NCBI RefSeq assembly: GCF_017313265.1
Contig: NZ_JAFLQZ010000007.1
Coordinates: 124,001 to 188,000, forward strand
Direction: 5' to 3'
From: Hymenobacter telluris
GTDB taxonomy: Bacteria; Bacteroidota; Bacteroidia; Cytophagales; Hymenobacteraceae
DNA: 64,000 nucleotides
Below are positions 36,036-44,359 of the stretch, piece after piece; the first letter of the stretch is position 1; each line of letters opens with the position of its first letter. The notes beneath the pieces are model-generated. The model worked only from the letters and a program-made list of their open reading frames with translations, had not been told where the DNA came from and did not search any database. The translations under genes were made by a program, and so were the position numbers.

Positions 36036-37442
36036 TTACTTGATGTGGCGTGCCACTGCTGCTTGCAAGGCGTCGCCGCGCAGGTTGGTGGCAATAATTT
36101 TGCCGTTGGGGTCTATCAGAAAGTTCTGCGGAATGGCCCGCACATGGTAGCGCACGGCCACTTCACTGTCCATGCCCTTTAAGTCCGAAACCTGCGTCCA
36201 GGCCAGTTGGTCGTCCTGAATGGCTTTCAGCCATTTGCCGCGCCCTTTCTCGTCGTCGAGCGACACGCTTAGGATGTCGAAGTTGCGGTTTTTGTATTCG
36301 TTGTACACCTTGGTCATGTTGGGGTTTTCGGCCCGGCAGGGGCCACACCAAGAAGCCCAGAAATCCACTAGCACATACTTGCCGCGGTAATCGGCCAACG
36401 ATACTATCCGGCCGTCGGGTGTCTTCTGCGTAAAATCAGGAGCTTTGGCGCCAACAGAAACGTCCTTGAGGCTCTCCAGCATTTCACCGTAGGCCTTGCC
36501 TTCTGTAGTGCTTTTCACGGAAGGAGCTAGCGTACTATACAACGCCATTATTTCTGTGTAATCCGGAACGGGCCCCGCTGCTTCCTTCAGCGCCTCTAAG
36601 CTCTCATAGGAACTGGGGTTGGCTTTAACAAAAGCTATTAATTCGTTGCGGTGAGCTTCGCGCAGTTGCTCACGCTTTTTGTCGAGAATGGCGCTCTGGG
36701 CTTTATCATATTTTTCAACGGCTGCCACCACGGCTGGGTCATTGGGCAACTGAGTGCCCCGGGTTGCGGCTTTAATAATCTGAAGCCGGTCGTTGTAGAC
36801 GCGGCCATCTGGGCTATTGCGGATGGTTGGAGTTAGTGCAGCGTAGAGTGGTGCTACTTCTGCGTACTGCGGAATGGGGCCGCCTATCAGTTCCAGCATA
36901 TAAAGGCTCACGGGCGAGCCGGGGTTGGCTTTGATATGAGTTTTGAGCTGTCGGAGTTGCTCTTGTATAAGCACTTTCTTCTGTGCGTCCAAACGCTTAG
37001 TGACTTCTGTTGGCTGCAGCTCGGGTGCCTCCGGATATTGTGCCTCCAGCGCCTCCAGCTTATCGTTAATAGGCTGAAGGGCATCCAATAGCCTGCGGTG
37101 TTCTCTAGCATTCTTTAGGGAATCCGGGCTGGTAAATACCGCTACCTCCGGCCCCAGAAAAAAGAAAGCGCGGTCTATAGCAGGGCTACGCATGGCGTCG
37201 GCCAGCTTCCCATTGTGTGCCAGTAGCACCATCGTGGACATGGGATTGTCTACTGTGCCTGTCAGCTCAAAAGCCCCGTTGTGCAAAGTGGCCGATTGAT
37301 GGAATATGCCATCCTGCAACAGGAAAATTTTGGCGGGCGGGTTCAGCTTGCCAATAGTACCCTTGAGCGTGAAAGATGTAGCCTGCTGGGCGCTAACAGA
37401 GAATCCCAGTAAGAGCAGTAAACCAAGCAGGTACGTTCTCAT
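36036..37442 (-). CDS. TlpA-family thioredoxin-like protein with duplicated helical region
   Basis: A 468-residue exported protein: signal peptide (LLGLLLLLGFSVSAQ), a DUF4369-like N-terminal beta domain (about 20-120), a helical middle, and a C-terminal AhpC/TlpA thioredoxin domain with WCGPC at about 365 and cis-Pro in VRAIPQNFLID. The middle contains two similar copies: KANPGSPVSLYMLE..GPIPQYAEV and KANPSSYESLEALK..GPVPDYTEI, each about 75 residues. It likely keeps periplasmic cysteines reduced or assists cytochrome maturation. No operon partners. Start ATG 37442. Confidence 0.9.
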   Translation of the reverse strand: MRTYLLGLLLLLGFSVSAQQATSFTLKGTIGKLNPPAKIFLLQDGIFHQSATLHNGAFELTGTVDNPMSTMVLLAHNGKLADAMRSPAIDRAFFFLGPEVAVFTSPDSLKNAREHRRLLDALQPINDKLEALEAQYPEAPELQPTEVTKRLDAQKKVLIQEQLRQLKTHIKANPGSPVSLYMLELIGGPIPQYAEVAPLYAALTPTIRNSPDGRVYNDRLQIIKAATRGTQLPNDPAVVAAVEKYDKAQSAILDKKREQLREAHRNELIAFVKANPSSYESLEALKEAAGPVPDYTEIMALYSTLAPSVKSTTEGKAYGEMLESLKDVSVGAKAPDFTQKTPDGRIVSLADYRGKYVLVDFWASWCGPCRAENPNMTKVYNEYKNRNFDILSVSLDDEKGRGKWLKAIQDDQLAWTQVSDLKGMDSEVAVRYHVRAIPQNFLIDPNGKIIATNLRGDALQAAVARHIK

Positions 37443-37568
37443 AGCAGTGGATTATAAACGAGTATAAAAAACCAACTATATATAGGCCATTTTGTTGCCA
37501 AAAGTCTTCCTGCATACCCCGAATTTAGGTGTCGGTATGCGCCTTACGTAGCCTGTCAATGGCCTGCA

Positions 37569-37874
37569 TTATCTTCTGCTTTTTCGCCGGATAGTATGAC
37601 GGCGGTTGGCGGCCTTTTTCAAAGCCTTGCGTTGGGTGGCCGCCTTATCAGACTGCGCAAGCATAATCCGTACTATTCCTAATACTACAAAGGCGCCGCC
37701 AAGCCAATAGAGCAGGGCGGGTGTGCCGGTATGTCCAGGGTAGGCGAAGTTGTTAACGCCTCTATATGTTAGGGTAGCGCCTAAAGCAAGAAAGAACAAG
37801 CCCGGCCAAAACAGAATAGCGTTTCGGTGGCCTACTATTCTCTTCAAGCTCCCCATCCAGTTGTCTGCGGGCAT
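37569..37874 (-). CDS. small integral membrane protein of unknown function
   Basis: 101 residues from ATG 37874 (MPADNWMGSL); a TTG eight codons upstream is possible. Two transmembrane helices are visible (about 21-39 ILFWPGLFFLALGATLTY and about 55-75 LLYWLGGAFVVLGIVRIML). A strongly basic C-terminal tail (KKAANRRHTIRRKSRR) should stay in the cytoplasm. I recognise no family. It lies between the TlpA-like gene and serA on the same strand, after the serA terminator. Confidence 0.6.
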   Translation of the reverse strand: MPADNWMGSLKRIVGHRNAILFWPGLFFLALGATLTYRGVNNFAYPGHTGTPALLYWLGGAFVVLGIVRIMLAQSDKAATQRKALKKAANRRHTIRRKSRR

Positions 37875-37902
37875 AGTAGTAGTATCTATCGAGAGCAACT
37901 AA

Positions 37903-37943
37903 AAAGACCGTCATGCAAGGCGTAGCGCGGCACAACGGTCTTT
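37903..37943 (-). terminator. terminator of the SerB-SerA fusion gene
   Basis: Stem AAAGACCGT at 37903-37911 pairs with 37935-37943, loop 23 bases with internal pairing. On the minus strand the run TTTTT follows. 35 bases after the serA stop. Confidence 0.65.
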
Positions 37944-37977
37944 CTAATGAAGCAGAAACCACTAGGGTTCATGCAGC

Positions 37978-39879
37978 TTAGTATAGCACCCGGAACTTGA
38001 TGGTGTGCTCTACTTTGCGCAACTCGCCGATTACCTCCTGGTCGTATTGCTTGTCGATGTCGGTTATCACGTAGCCGATGTGCTCGTTGGTTTTCAGGTA
38101 CTGCCCCAGGATGTTGACGTGGTGCTGAGCCAGCACGTTGTTGATGCGGGCCAGCACGCCGGGCACGTTGGCGTGGATGTGGATGAGGCGGTGGGCCTGC
38201 TGCTCGGGCAGCTGAATGTTGGGGAAATTGACGCTCTGCTGGGTGTTGCCGGAGTTGATGTACTGCATGATGCGCTCCGGCACAAACTCGGCAATGTTGC
38301 GCTGCGCCTCGGCCGTGCTGCCGCCAATATGGGGCGTGAGCAGCACGTTGGGCAGGCCGCGCAGTTCACTCTCGAAGCTCTCCTGGTTGGTTTTGGGCTC
38401 GTACGGAAACACGTCGACGGCGGCACCGCCCAGGTGGCCCGAGCGGAGCACATCGGCCAGCGCCGAAATGTCTACAATGTGGCCGCGGCTGTTGTTGAGC
38501 AGCAGCGCGCCGGGCTTCATCATGGCCAGCTCGGCGGCCCCGAAGAGGTTGGTGTTTTCTTTGCGGCCGTCTACGTGCAGGGTTACTACGTCGGCTTGGC
38601 GCAGCAACTCTTCCAGGGTGCGGCACTTCACCGCGTTGCCCAGTTGCAGCTTCTCGGCCACGTCATAGTACACTACCTTCATGCCCACGGCTTCGGCTAC
38701 CACCGAGAGCTGGCTGCCAATGTTGCCGTAGCCCACAATACCAAGCGTTTTGCCCCGGATTTCAAACGAGCCACTCGCCGACTTGTCCCACTCGCCGCGG
38801 TGCATTTTGGGGTTCTTATCCGGAATGCGGCGGGCCAGCATAATGATTTCGCCCAAGGCCAGCTCCACCACCGAGCGGGTGTTGCTGAACGGGGCGTTGA
38901 ACACGGCCACGCCCTTTTTCATGCAGCCCGTGAGGTCAATCTGGTTGGTGCCGATGCAGAACGCACCCACCGCAATGAGGCGGTTGGCGGCTTCCAGCAC
39001 GCGCGGCGTCACGTTGGTTTTGCTGCGGATGCCCAGGATGCTCACGCCTTCAATGTGCTGCACCAATTCGTCTTCGTCGAGGCCACCGGTAATGGTTTCC
39101 ACTTGGTAGCCTTCTTGGCGGAACAGTTCAGCGGCGCGGGCGTCGGGGTTTTCGAGCAGCAGCACCTTGATGCGGTTTTTAGGATACGAAAGGGTCATCG
39201 GAAGCTTGTTCTGGTAGAGAAATTCGTCGAAAGAAGGCAGCACTTCATCGGCGCGGGCCACTACGGCGTCGCGGGTTACGTTTTCGGTGAAGGCGTAAAA
39301 GCGGTTGGCCAAGCCAGCCTCCCGGATTTGGTAATCGGTGTAGCCGTCGCCGAGCACGTACACGTCGCCAAGGAGGTCGAGCTGCCGGAGCTGTTCGATC
39401 TTGCCCCCGTCGCGGCTCAGGATGTTGGTAGCGTCGAAACCGTTGATGCTGCCGTCGGGGGCGTAGGTGAACGTGTTGGCCAGCACAAAATCCGAGGCAA
39501 TGCCGTATTCAGCTACCACTGGCTCAATGAACTCGCGGAAGCCGCTGCTCACGATGTACACCCGCCCCCGGAACTCCTCGAAGAACCCCCGGTTGCGCGC
39601 AATACTCTCCGAAACCTTGCCTTTCAGCCGCGCCACCAACGGCGCCAGATGCCGCTGGTGCGCCGGCAGCAGCGCCAGCCGCTGCTTCAACGACTCCGAA
39701 AAATTCAGTTCGCCGCTCATGCCCCGGTCGGTGAGGGCCCGGATGGCGCCCACCACTTTTTCCCGGTCGGGGTGGCCTTCCAGCGCAATATCGGCCAGTT
39801 CGTCGAGGCCTTCTACTTGGGTAAACGTACTGTCGAAATCAATGATGAGGTACGGAAGCGGTGCGGGGTCGTGCGGCAT
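37978..39879 (-). CDS. serA: phosphoserine phosphatase-phosphoglycerate dehydrogenase fusion
   Basis: A 633-residue two-enzyme protein of serine synthesis. The N-terminal HAD domain (about 1-215) carries the motifs IIDFDSTFTQVEG (nucleophile Asp), VSSGF, GGKIEQ (Lys) and VLGDGYTDYQ, as in SerB phosphatases. Then a D-isomer 2-hydroxyacid dehydrogenase domain (about 235-545) with GKTLGIVGYGNIGSQLS for NAD, Arg and Glu in the later active-site boxes and catalytic His in LTPHIGGST. A C-terminal ACT domain (about 555-633) may sense serine. The middle step (SerC) is not in the window. Start ATG 39879. Confidence 0.93.
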   Translation of the reverse strand: MPHDPAPLPYLIIDFDSTFTQVEGLDELADIALEGHPDREKVVGAIRALTDRGMSGELNFSESLKQRLALLPAHQRHLAPLVARLKGKVSESIARNRGFFEEFRGRVYIVSSGFREFIEPVVAEYGIASDFVLANTFTYAPDGSINGFDATNILSRDGGKIEQLRQLDLLGDVYVLGDGYTDYQIREAGLANRFYAFTENVTRDAVVARADEVLPSFDEFLYQNKLPMTLSYPKNRIKVLLLENPDARAAELFRQEGYQVETITGGLDEDELVQHIEGVSILGIRSKTNVTPRVLEAANRLIAVGAFCIGTNQIDLTGCMKKGVAVFNAPFSNTRSVVELALGEIIMLARRIPDKNPKMHRGEWDKSASGSFEIRGKTLGIVGYGNIGSQLSVVAEAVGMKVVYYDVAEKLQLGNAVKCRTLEELLRQADVVTLHVDGRKENTNLFGAAELAMMKPGALLLNNSRGHIVDISALADVLRSGHLGGAAVDVFPYEPKTNQESFESELRGLPNVLLTPHIGGSTAEAQRNIAEFVPERIMQYINSGNTQQSVNFPNIQLPEQQAHRLIHIHANVPGVLARINNVLAQHHVNILGQYLKTNEHIGYVITDIDKQYDQEVIGELRKVEHTIKFRVLY

Positions 39880-40054
39880 AATGCAGGCAAGGTAAACCGG
39901 AATGCTGGTTCATGCAGGAAAAGCCGAACAAAAATCGGCCACGTATACGCTGCAATCGTTTCTCTGTGAAGAGTATCCCTTAACCAATGCCGGGCCACCA
40001 GTTCGTTGAATGAAGTTTGCAGTTCAGTGTTCTGGTGTCCCTTACTACCAACGT

Positions 40055-40750
40055 ATGAAACCTGCCATGCTTGCCGCCTTCGGGCTTTTCGCCGCTCACG
40101 TTTGCTACGGGCAAAAAACAGAGTATTCGGGGCACCTGAACTCGGGTGGCTTTGCATACCGGGGAAGTGGAGCAGCCGCTAGCTCGGTGGTTTTGGTGCC
40201 CGATATTTATCCTGCAAAGCCCTACACCAATAATCCATACGGTAAGAACCTTGGATTTTCTTACGGGCTGGTCGGGCAGATTCAGCGCGTTACACCAAAG
40301 CGTAGCTTGTTTGGCGTGCAGGCGGGCTATGAGGTGCTGCGGAGCCAAGTGGACATCACCGAAATCCTGGCTTTCAGACTGCAAACCCCCGCTTCGGGCC
40401 ATACTACGCTGGCCAATAAAACCATTACTATGCATCCCTTTTTCGGGCGCCGGCTGGCTCACCAAGTTATCGATTTCGACCTGACAGCGGGGCCGGAATT
40501 CGGGTTTGTGCTGTCGGGTCGAGAAGAAATTGATGCCACTGCTCTAGGTGAGAAATTCAATGCGGACAATACCCGCGTCGAGTCCTATCTTGACTTCCGG
40601 GCCCGCCTGAATGCAGCCGCGTATTACAAGCATTTCGGCATAACGGCAGGATACTCCAGGGGCCTGACCAACAACTACGGCAACTCCATAGGCATCGACG
40701 GCGAAGCGTATTCACAATTCTTTCGGCTGGGGCTGGCGTACCGGCTGTAG
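40055..40750 (+). CDS. outer-membrane beta-barrel protein (porin-family-like)
   Basis: 231 residues from ATG 40055 (MKPAMLAAFG); the frame opens at 40010 but the signal peptide starts here (MLAAFGLFAAHVCYGQ). The mature part alternates polar and hydrophobic residues in strands, for example GFSYGLVGQIQRV, LFGVQAGYEVL and YKHFGITAGYSRGLTNN, ending with a C-terminal aromatic/Leu strand (FFRLGLAYRL), typical of Bacteroidota eight-stranded outer-membrane proteins. Ligand unknown. Divergent from the SerB-SerA gene; ended by a strong hairpin. Confidence 0.75.
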   Translation: MKPAMLAAFGLFAAHVCYGQKTEYSGHLNSGGFAYRGSGAAASSVVLVPDIYPAKPYTNNPYGKNLGFSYGLVGQIQRVTPKRSLFGVQAGYEVLRSQVDITEILAFRLQTPASGHTTLANKTITMHPFFGRRLAHQVIDFDLTAGPEFGFVLSGREEIDATALGEKFNADNTRVESYLDFRARLNAAAYYKHFGITAGYSRGLTNNYGNSIGIDGEAYSQFFRLGLAYRL

Positions 40751-40808
40751 CACATATAGCTAAGGCTCGTTGCTGACTGTACTATTGAGAGCGGCAGCAT
40801 ACCCCAAA

Positions 40809-40863
40809 AACACGCTGACGGGCAGACGATTCCCTAATGGGGTCGTCTGCCCGTCAGCGTGTT
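40809..40863. terminator. bidirectional terminator
   Basis: Perfect 21-bp stem (40809-40829 with 40843-40863), 13-base loop, AAAAA on the left edge. Lies between the convergent barrel-protein gene and the small minus-strand ORF. Confidence 0.85.
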
Positions 40864-40874
40864 CAATTACCCGG

Positions 40875-41126
40875 CTACTCGGCGGTGGTTACGTGCGTGA
40901 TGGGCCAGTTCAGCTGCTGGAAAGCTTCTTTGATTAGTTGCCAATCCGGGTCGGTGCCGTGGGCAGAGGTTACTACGGCTTCGTTGGCTGCCAGCGTATC
41001 CACTACAAAACCGTGCTCGGTCAGTAACTCACGGGCGGCAACCAGCTGCTCATTGTTGGCCTCCGACGCGAATTGCAGCTCGTGCCGGACTAATTGCGTG
41101 TTGTTGGCGGTGGGGTCGTTATGCAT
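40875..41126 (-). CDS. small hypothetical protein
   Basis: 83 residues, ATG 41126. No recognised family. Sequence alternates predicted helix and strand (EQLVAARELLTEHGFVVDTL, then DWQLIKEAFQQLNWPITHV), compatible with a compact ferredoxin-like alpha/beta fold. No signal peptide, no Cys. It ends against the strong hairpin at 40809, which supports it being a real transcribed unit. Confidence 0.5.
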   Translation of the reverse strand: MHNDPTANNTQLVRHELQFASEANNEQLVAARELLTEHGFVVDTLAANEAVVTSAHGTDPDWQLIKEAFQQLNWPITHVTTAE

Positions 41127-41263
41127 AGCGTAGCGGTGAGAAAGTATGTGCTACTGGTATACGGAAACTGACGGTTGGTTGCTGGGCTGAACAGCTAAAA
41201 TTCCACCGCCAGCGCCCGAAGCCTCCATGAACCCGACCGCCCCACCAGTCAACTCCGCCTAGC

Positions 41264-42001
41264 TTACCACGGGCTAATGCCCGTTTCGGACGCGTTGTCG
41301 TCGCTGAAAAACTGGCTAGTAGGGCCATCCGGGCCCAGTACAGCAGCCTTTACCACGCGTGCGGCAGCATCGGACACGCTGCCGGGGCCGCTGTGGTGGT
41401 TGAAGTCGGTGGCGGTGTAGCCGGGGTCTACGGCATTTACCTTGAAGGGCGTGTCGCGTAGCTCGTAGGCCAGCATGATGGTGTAGGCATTCAAGGCGGC
41501 TTTGGAAGGCTGGTAGGCGGCCCCTTTCACTGCATAGTATTTCCAGGAAGGGTCGTTGTGCAGCGTCAGGGAGCCCAGGCCCGAGGTTACGTTGACTATC
41601 CGAGGTTCAGGTGAAGCTTGCAGCAGGTCGATAAACGCCTGGGTTACCGCAATTACACCGAATACATTCGTTTCAAATACCTGCTTAATCAGAGATACAT
41701 CGGTGCTTGATGCTGGCTGCACCATACCGCCCAAAATGCCCGCATTATTGATAAGCACATCTAGGGCCTGCGTTTTCTGACCTAGGGTCTGCCGAGCCGC
41801 GGCAATGGAGGCGCTGTCGGTTACATCAAGTTGGAGCGGCTCCACAGTGGATAAGCCTTCTGACTGGAGCTGCGCAACGGCTTGCTGGCCTTTTTGCAGG
41901 TCGCGGCTGCCGAGGTACACGTAGTAGCCAAGTTGAAGTAGTTGCCGGGCCGTTTCCAGGCCAATGCTTTTGTTGGCGCCGGTAATGAGTGCAGTTTTCA
42001 T
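41264..42001 (-). CDS. short-chain dehydrogenase/reductase (SDR)
   Basis: A classical 245-residue SDR. The cofactor motif TGANKSIGLETA is at 7-18, NNAG at about 88-91, the catalytic Ser in VNVTSGLGSL (about 141) and Tyr/Lys in YQPSKAAL (about 160-167). The N-terminal pattern resembles plant-like carbonyl reductases. Substrate unknown. A promoter element lies 31 bases upstream; the AraC regulator gene just upstream on the same strand is a plausible regulator of it. Confidence 0.9.
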   Translation of the reverse strand: MKTALITGANKSIGLETARQLLQLGYYVYLGSRDLQKGQQAVAQLQSEGLSTVEPLQLDVTDSASIAAARQTLGQKTQALDVLINNAGILGGMVQPASSTDVSLIKQVFETNVFGVIAVTQAFIDLLQASPEPRIVNVTSGLGSLTLHNDPSWKYYAVKGAAYQPSKAALNAYTIMLAYELRDTPFKVNAVDPGYTATDFNHHSGPGSVSDAAARVVKAAVLGPDGPTSQFFSDDNASETGISPW

Positions 42002-42032
42002 GGGTGCTTGATGAGGTAGATGATGAACGACA

Positions 42033-42040
42033 CAAAGCTA
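42033..42040 (-). promoter_or_regulatory. -7 promoter element of the SDR gene
   Basis: On the minus strand TAGCTTTG matches TAnnTTTG, 31 bases before the SDR ATG. Confidence 0.5.
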
Positions 42041-42079
42041 CCGGGCCGCTAATGCGTAACTGTTGCCCATTCCGCGGTG

Positions 42080-42970
42080 TTACTGGTACATTTTCCGGGC
42101 GCTGCTGCGGTACTCAGCCGGGGTGCGGCCGGTTTCACGCTTGAAGAAACGGTTGAAATAGGAGGCATCCGCAAACCCAAGGCTGAAGGCAATTTCCTTG
42201 AGCGAATCGGATGTGTAAAACAGCAGGCGCCGGGCTTCCAGCACCAGCCGCTCATGAATGTGCTTGATGGCGGGCTTGCCGCTCTGCGCTTTCACCACCT
42301 CGCTCAAATGCCCTGCCGACAGATGCAACAACTCTGCATATGCGCCCACTTCGTGCCGCTCCCGGAAACACTCCTCAATCTTGGCCCGGAAGGTTCGTAG
42401 CAGCAAATGGTCGGCCGATGGCGCTTGACTGGCATACTGCTCGGTGTATAATCGGCTCAGGTAAGTAAGTAGCACCGTCAGGTGGGCACTTAGCATGCGG
42501 TGCTGCCACTCGCCGGGGCGGCGGTACTCGGCTTCCAGCTTTAGTAATTGCTCTTCTATGAAGGCGGTGTCTGCGGCCGTTAAGTTTAGTTGGTGACCGT
42601 TGTGCGGATTCTGGATGAGAGGCAGGGTACGCAGGGCCGCGTTTTGCTGCAAGGCCAAAAACTCCTCGGAAAATGTTAGGTGCGTGCTCCACGAAGGAAC
42701 GGCTTCTTCCTTAACCAGCATCTGGCGCGGCACCGTGAAATAAAGCGTGTTGTCTTGGCGCACGTATGGCATGGCGTCCACCCAGTGGCACCCAGGGCTG
42801 TGCCTAACAAACACCAGCAGATAATACGCCTTACGGTGTGGCAGCAGCATGTCGGCCTCGTAAGCCAGCTCGCCTTCCGAGCGAACAATCGTGAGTAGTT
42901 TGCTGCCGCTCGCCTCGTCGGGCTTGAACGGATGAACGGGTACTAGCTGCTGGCCATGAAACATATTCAT
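42080..42970 (-). CDS. AraC family transcriptional regulator
   Basis: 296 residues: an N-terminal cupin-like sensing region (about 20-170) and a C-terminal double helix-turn-helix (about 195-290). The AraC signature reads LKEIAFSLGFADASYFNRFFKRETGRTPAEYR in outline (SLGFADASYFNRFFKR at about 259-274), preceded by HLSEVVKAQSG in the first HTH. The ligand is unknown. It probably controls the SDR gene 78 bases downstream. The start may be ATG 42970 or 42964; a promoter element lies only 4 bases upstream, implying a leaderless message. Confidence 0.92.
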   Translation of the reverse strand: MNMFHGQQLVPVHPFKPDEASGSKLLTIVRSEGELAYEADMLLPHRKAYYLLVFVRHSPGCHWVDAMPYVRQDNTLYFTVPRQMLVKEEAVPSWSTHLTFSEEFLALQQNAALRTLPLIQNPHNGHQLNLTAADTAFIEEQLLKLEAEYRRPGEWQHRMLSAHLTVLLTYLSRLYTEQYASQAPSADHLLLRTFRAKIEECFRERHEVGAYAELLHLSAGHLSEVVKAQSGKPAIKHIHERLVLEARRLLFYTSDSLKEIAFSLGFADASYFNRFFKRETGRTPAEYRSSARKMYQ

Positions 42971-42974
42971 GGCG

Positions 42975-42982
42975 CAAAATTA
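42975..42982 (-). promoter_or_regulatory. -7 promoter element at the AraC gene start
   Basis: On the minus strand TAATTTTG matches TAnnTTTG and ends 4 bases before ATG 42970; transcription would start at or within the start codon region. Confidence 0.42.
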
Positions 42983-43076
42983 CGGCTTTTGCTTGCAGCG
43001 GTGCGTGGTAGTGTTGCTTGGCAGGGTGAGAAATTGCCTAAGCTTAGGGGTTTACTGAAACGGCGTTAGAGCCAGG

Positions 43077-43973
43077 CTAAGCCGCCAGAAAGGTTTCCAT
43101 GGCTCGTAAAGTATCTAGCGGGGCGCTCAGGTGTGGGCAGTGGCCGGTGGTACTGAGCGTAACTAGCGTGGCCTGCGGAATTTGATCGAGCAGGAAGGCG
43201 CCTACTTCCGAAGGGGCCGCAATATCCTGCGAGCATTGCACCAGCAGAGTGGGTACCGGTACATGGGCCATTTCGGTTCGGCAATCGGAGAGGAAGGTGA
43301 TGTGGGCAAAGTGCTGCGCAATGTTGGAATCAGCATTGCAGAAGTGCTGCGCTAGTTCCTTGGACAGCAGCGCATCGTTTTCAGCCCCGAGCAGCAAGTT
43401 GGCAAACAGATTGGCCCAGCTGTCGTGGTCCACTTTCATCAGCCCCAGCAACTGCTCTACGTCTTCCTTGCTGAAGCCACCATAGTAATCGTCTTCGTTG
43501 AGAAAGTAGGGCGAAGCGGCCAGCGCAATCAGGCGGCTGAAGTGAACAGGTGCAGCAATAGTGGCCAGCATAGCAATGCTAGCGCCCACAGAATGGCCCA
43601 CCAGCACCACGTCGCGCAGGTCTAAAGCCTGGCAAATATCTACCACGTCCTGCACGTAGCCTGCCAGCGAAGAATAGCGCTCAGGCGTGTAAGCACTCAA
43701 ATCGGATCCGCCGGACCCAACATAATCGAACAGTACCAGCCGGTAGCGCGTGGAAAGGGCCGTGGTCAAACGATTCCAGATATGCTGACTGCACCCGAAA
43801 CCGTTGCACAGCATCATTACCTGCTCGCCTTTGCCGAATACGCGCACATTGTTCCGCTCAAGTACGGCACTAGGAGTTGGAACAGTTACGGCAGCAGACA
43901 AAGGAAATAAGTCGGGAAACTGATTGGCTGCTTTGTCGGAACAACTGGCTAAAGGAATGGTGAAGGAAGTCAT
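43077..43973 (-). CDS. alpha/beta hydrolase, RsbQ/KAI2-like
   Basis: 298 residues from ATG 43973 (a GTG five codons upstream is possible). The core from about 45 starts NNVRVFGKGEQVMMLCNGFGCSQHIWN, very close to RsbQ, the hydrolase that activates the RsbP phosphatase in the Bacillus SigB pathway and is related to plant KAI2/D14 receptors. The catalytic triad is Ser in VGHSVGAS (about 128), Asp in CSQDIAAP and His in TTGHCPHLS. An N-terminal extension of about 38 residues has no clear signal. No RsbP-like PAS-phosphatase gene is adjacent. Cytoplasmic; ligand unknown. Confidence 0.82.
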   Translation of the reverse strand: MTSFTIPLASCSDKAANQFPDLFPLSAAVTVPTPSAVLERNNVRVFGKGEQVMMLCNGFGCSQHIWNRLTTALSTRYRLVLFDYVGSGGSDLSAYTPERYSSLAGYVQDVVDICQALDLRDVVLVGHSVGASIAMLATIAAPVHFSRLIALAASPYFLNEDDYYGGFSKEDVEQLLGLMKVDHDSWANLFANLLLGAENDALLSKELAQHFCNADSNIAQHFAHITFLSDCRTEMAHVPVPTLLVQCSQDIAAPSEVGAFLLDQIPQATLVTLSTTGHCPHLSAPLDTLRAMETFLAA

Positions 43974-44015
43974 AAAGGGAGTACGCACTTATAAGGCGGG
44001 TAGCCTAATACGCTA

Positions 44016-44023
44016 CAAAGGTA
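44016..44023 (-). promoter_or_regulatory. -7 promoter element of the RsbQ-like gene
   Basis: On the minus strand TACCTTTG matches TAnnTTTG, 42 bases before ATG 43973. The AT-rich palindrome at 44042-44063 covers the region where the -33 element would be. Confidence 0.55.
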
Positions 44024-44041
44024 ATCGACTGGTTATTTTTA

Positions 44042-44088
44042 TATGATTATTAAAATAATCATACAGTAATTTCCTTTTAAAATACTGT
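44042..44088. promoter_or_regulatory. operator-like AT-rich palindromes upstream of the RsbQ-like gene
   Basis: TATGATTATT AA AATAATCATA (44042-44063) is a perfect 10-bp inverted repeat. It is followed by ACAGTA (44063-44068) and its complement TACTGT (44083-44088). The position, 19 bases upstream of the -7 element, suggests a repressor or activator site. No protein is known to bind it. Confidence 0.45.
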
Positions 44089-44359
44089 ACATGCCAAGTA
44101 AGAAGCCGTAATCTGCTGTTCGCAACCCCAAATTCAGTTGCTGTTGCTAGGGAGAATATGGCCAACCGCGTCGTGCCTGGTTGCTGCAAGCTGGACGGTA
44201 GCTGAGCCAAGCGGCAACTGAGGGACCAAGTGTAGTAAAGCGTCTTTGGATAGCCCTACTTGTGATAAGGTGGGTGCCTCAACTATACAAAGCAATGGCA
44301 GGGCTTCGTTGTGTATCTTGCCAGTAACAACTCCCGCCATTCTGCACCCGGCAACAGGT

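Noticed and set aside
38005..39969. A 654-codon open frame on the + strand opposite the SerB-SerA gene
   Set aside because: Antisense shadow of a GC-rich gene; composition is His/Val/Gln-rich, it matches no family, and the minus-strand gene is unequivocal.
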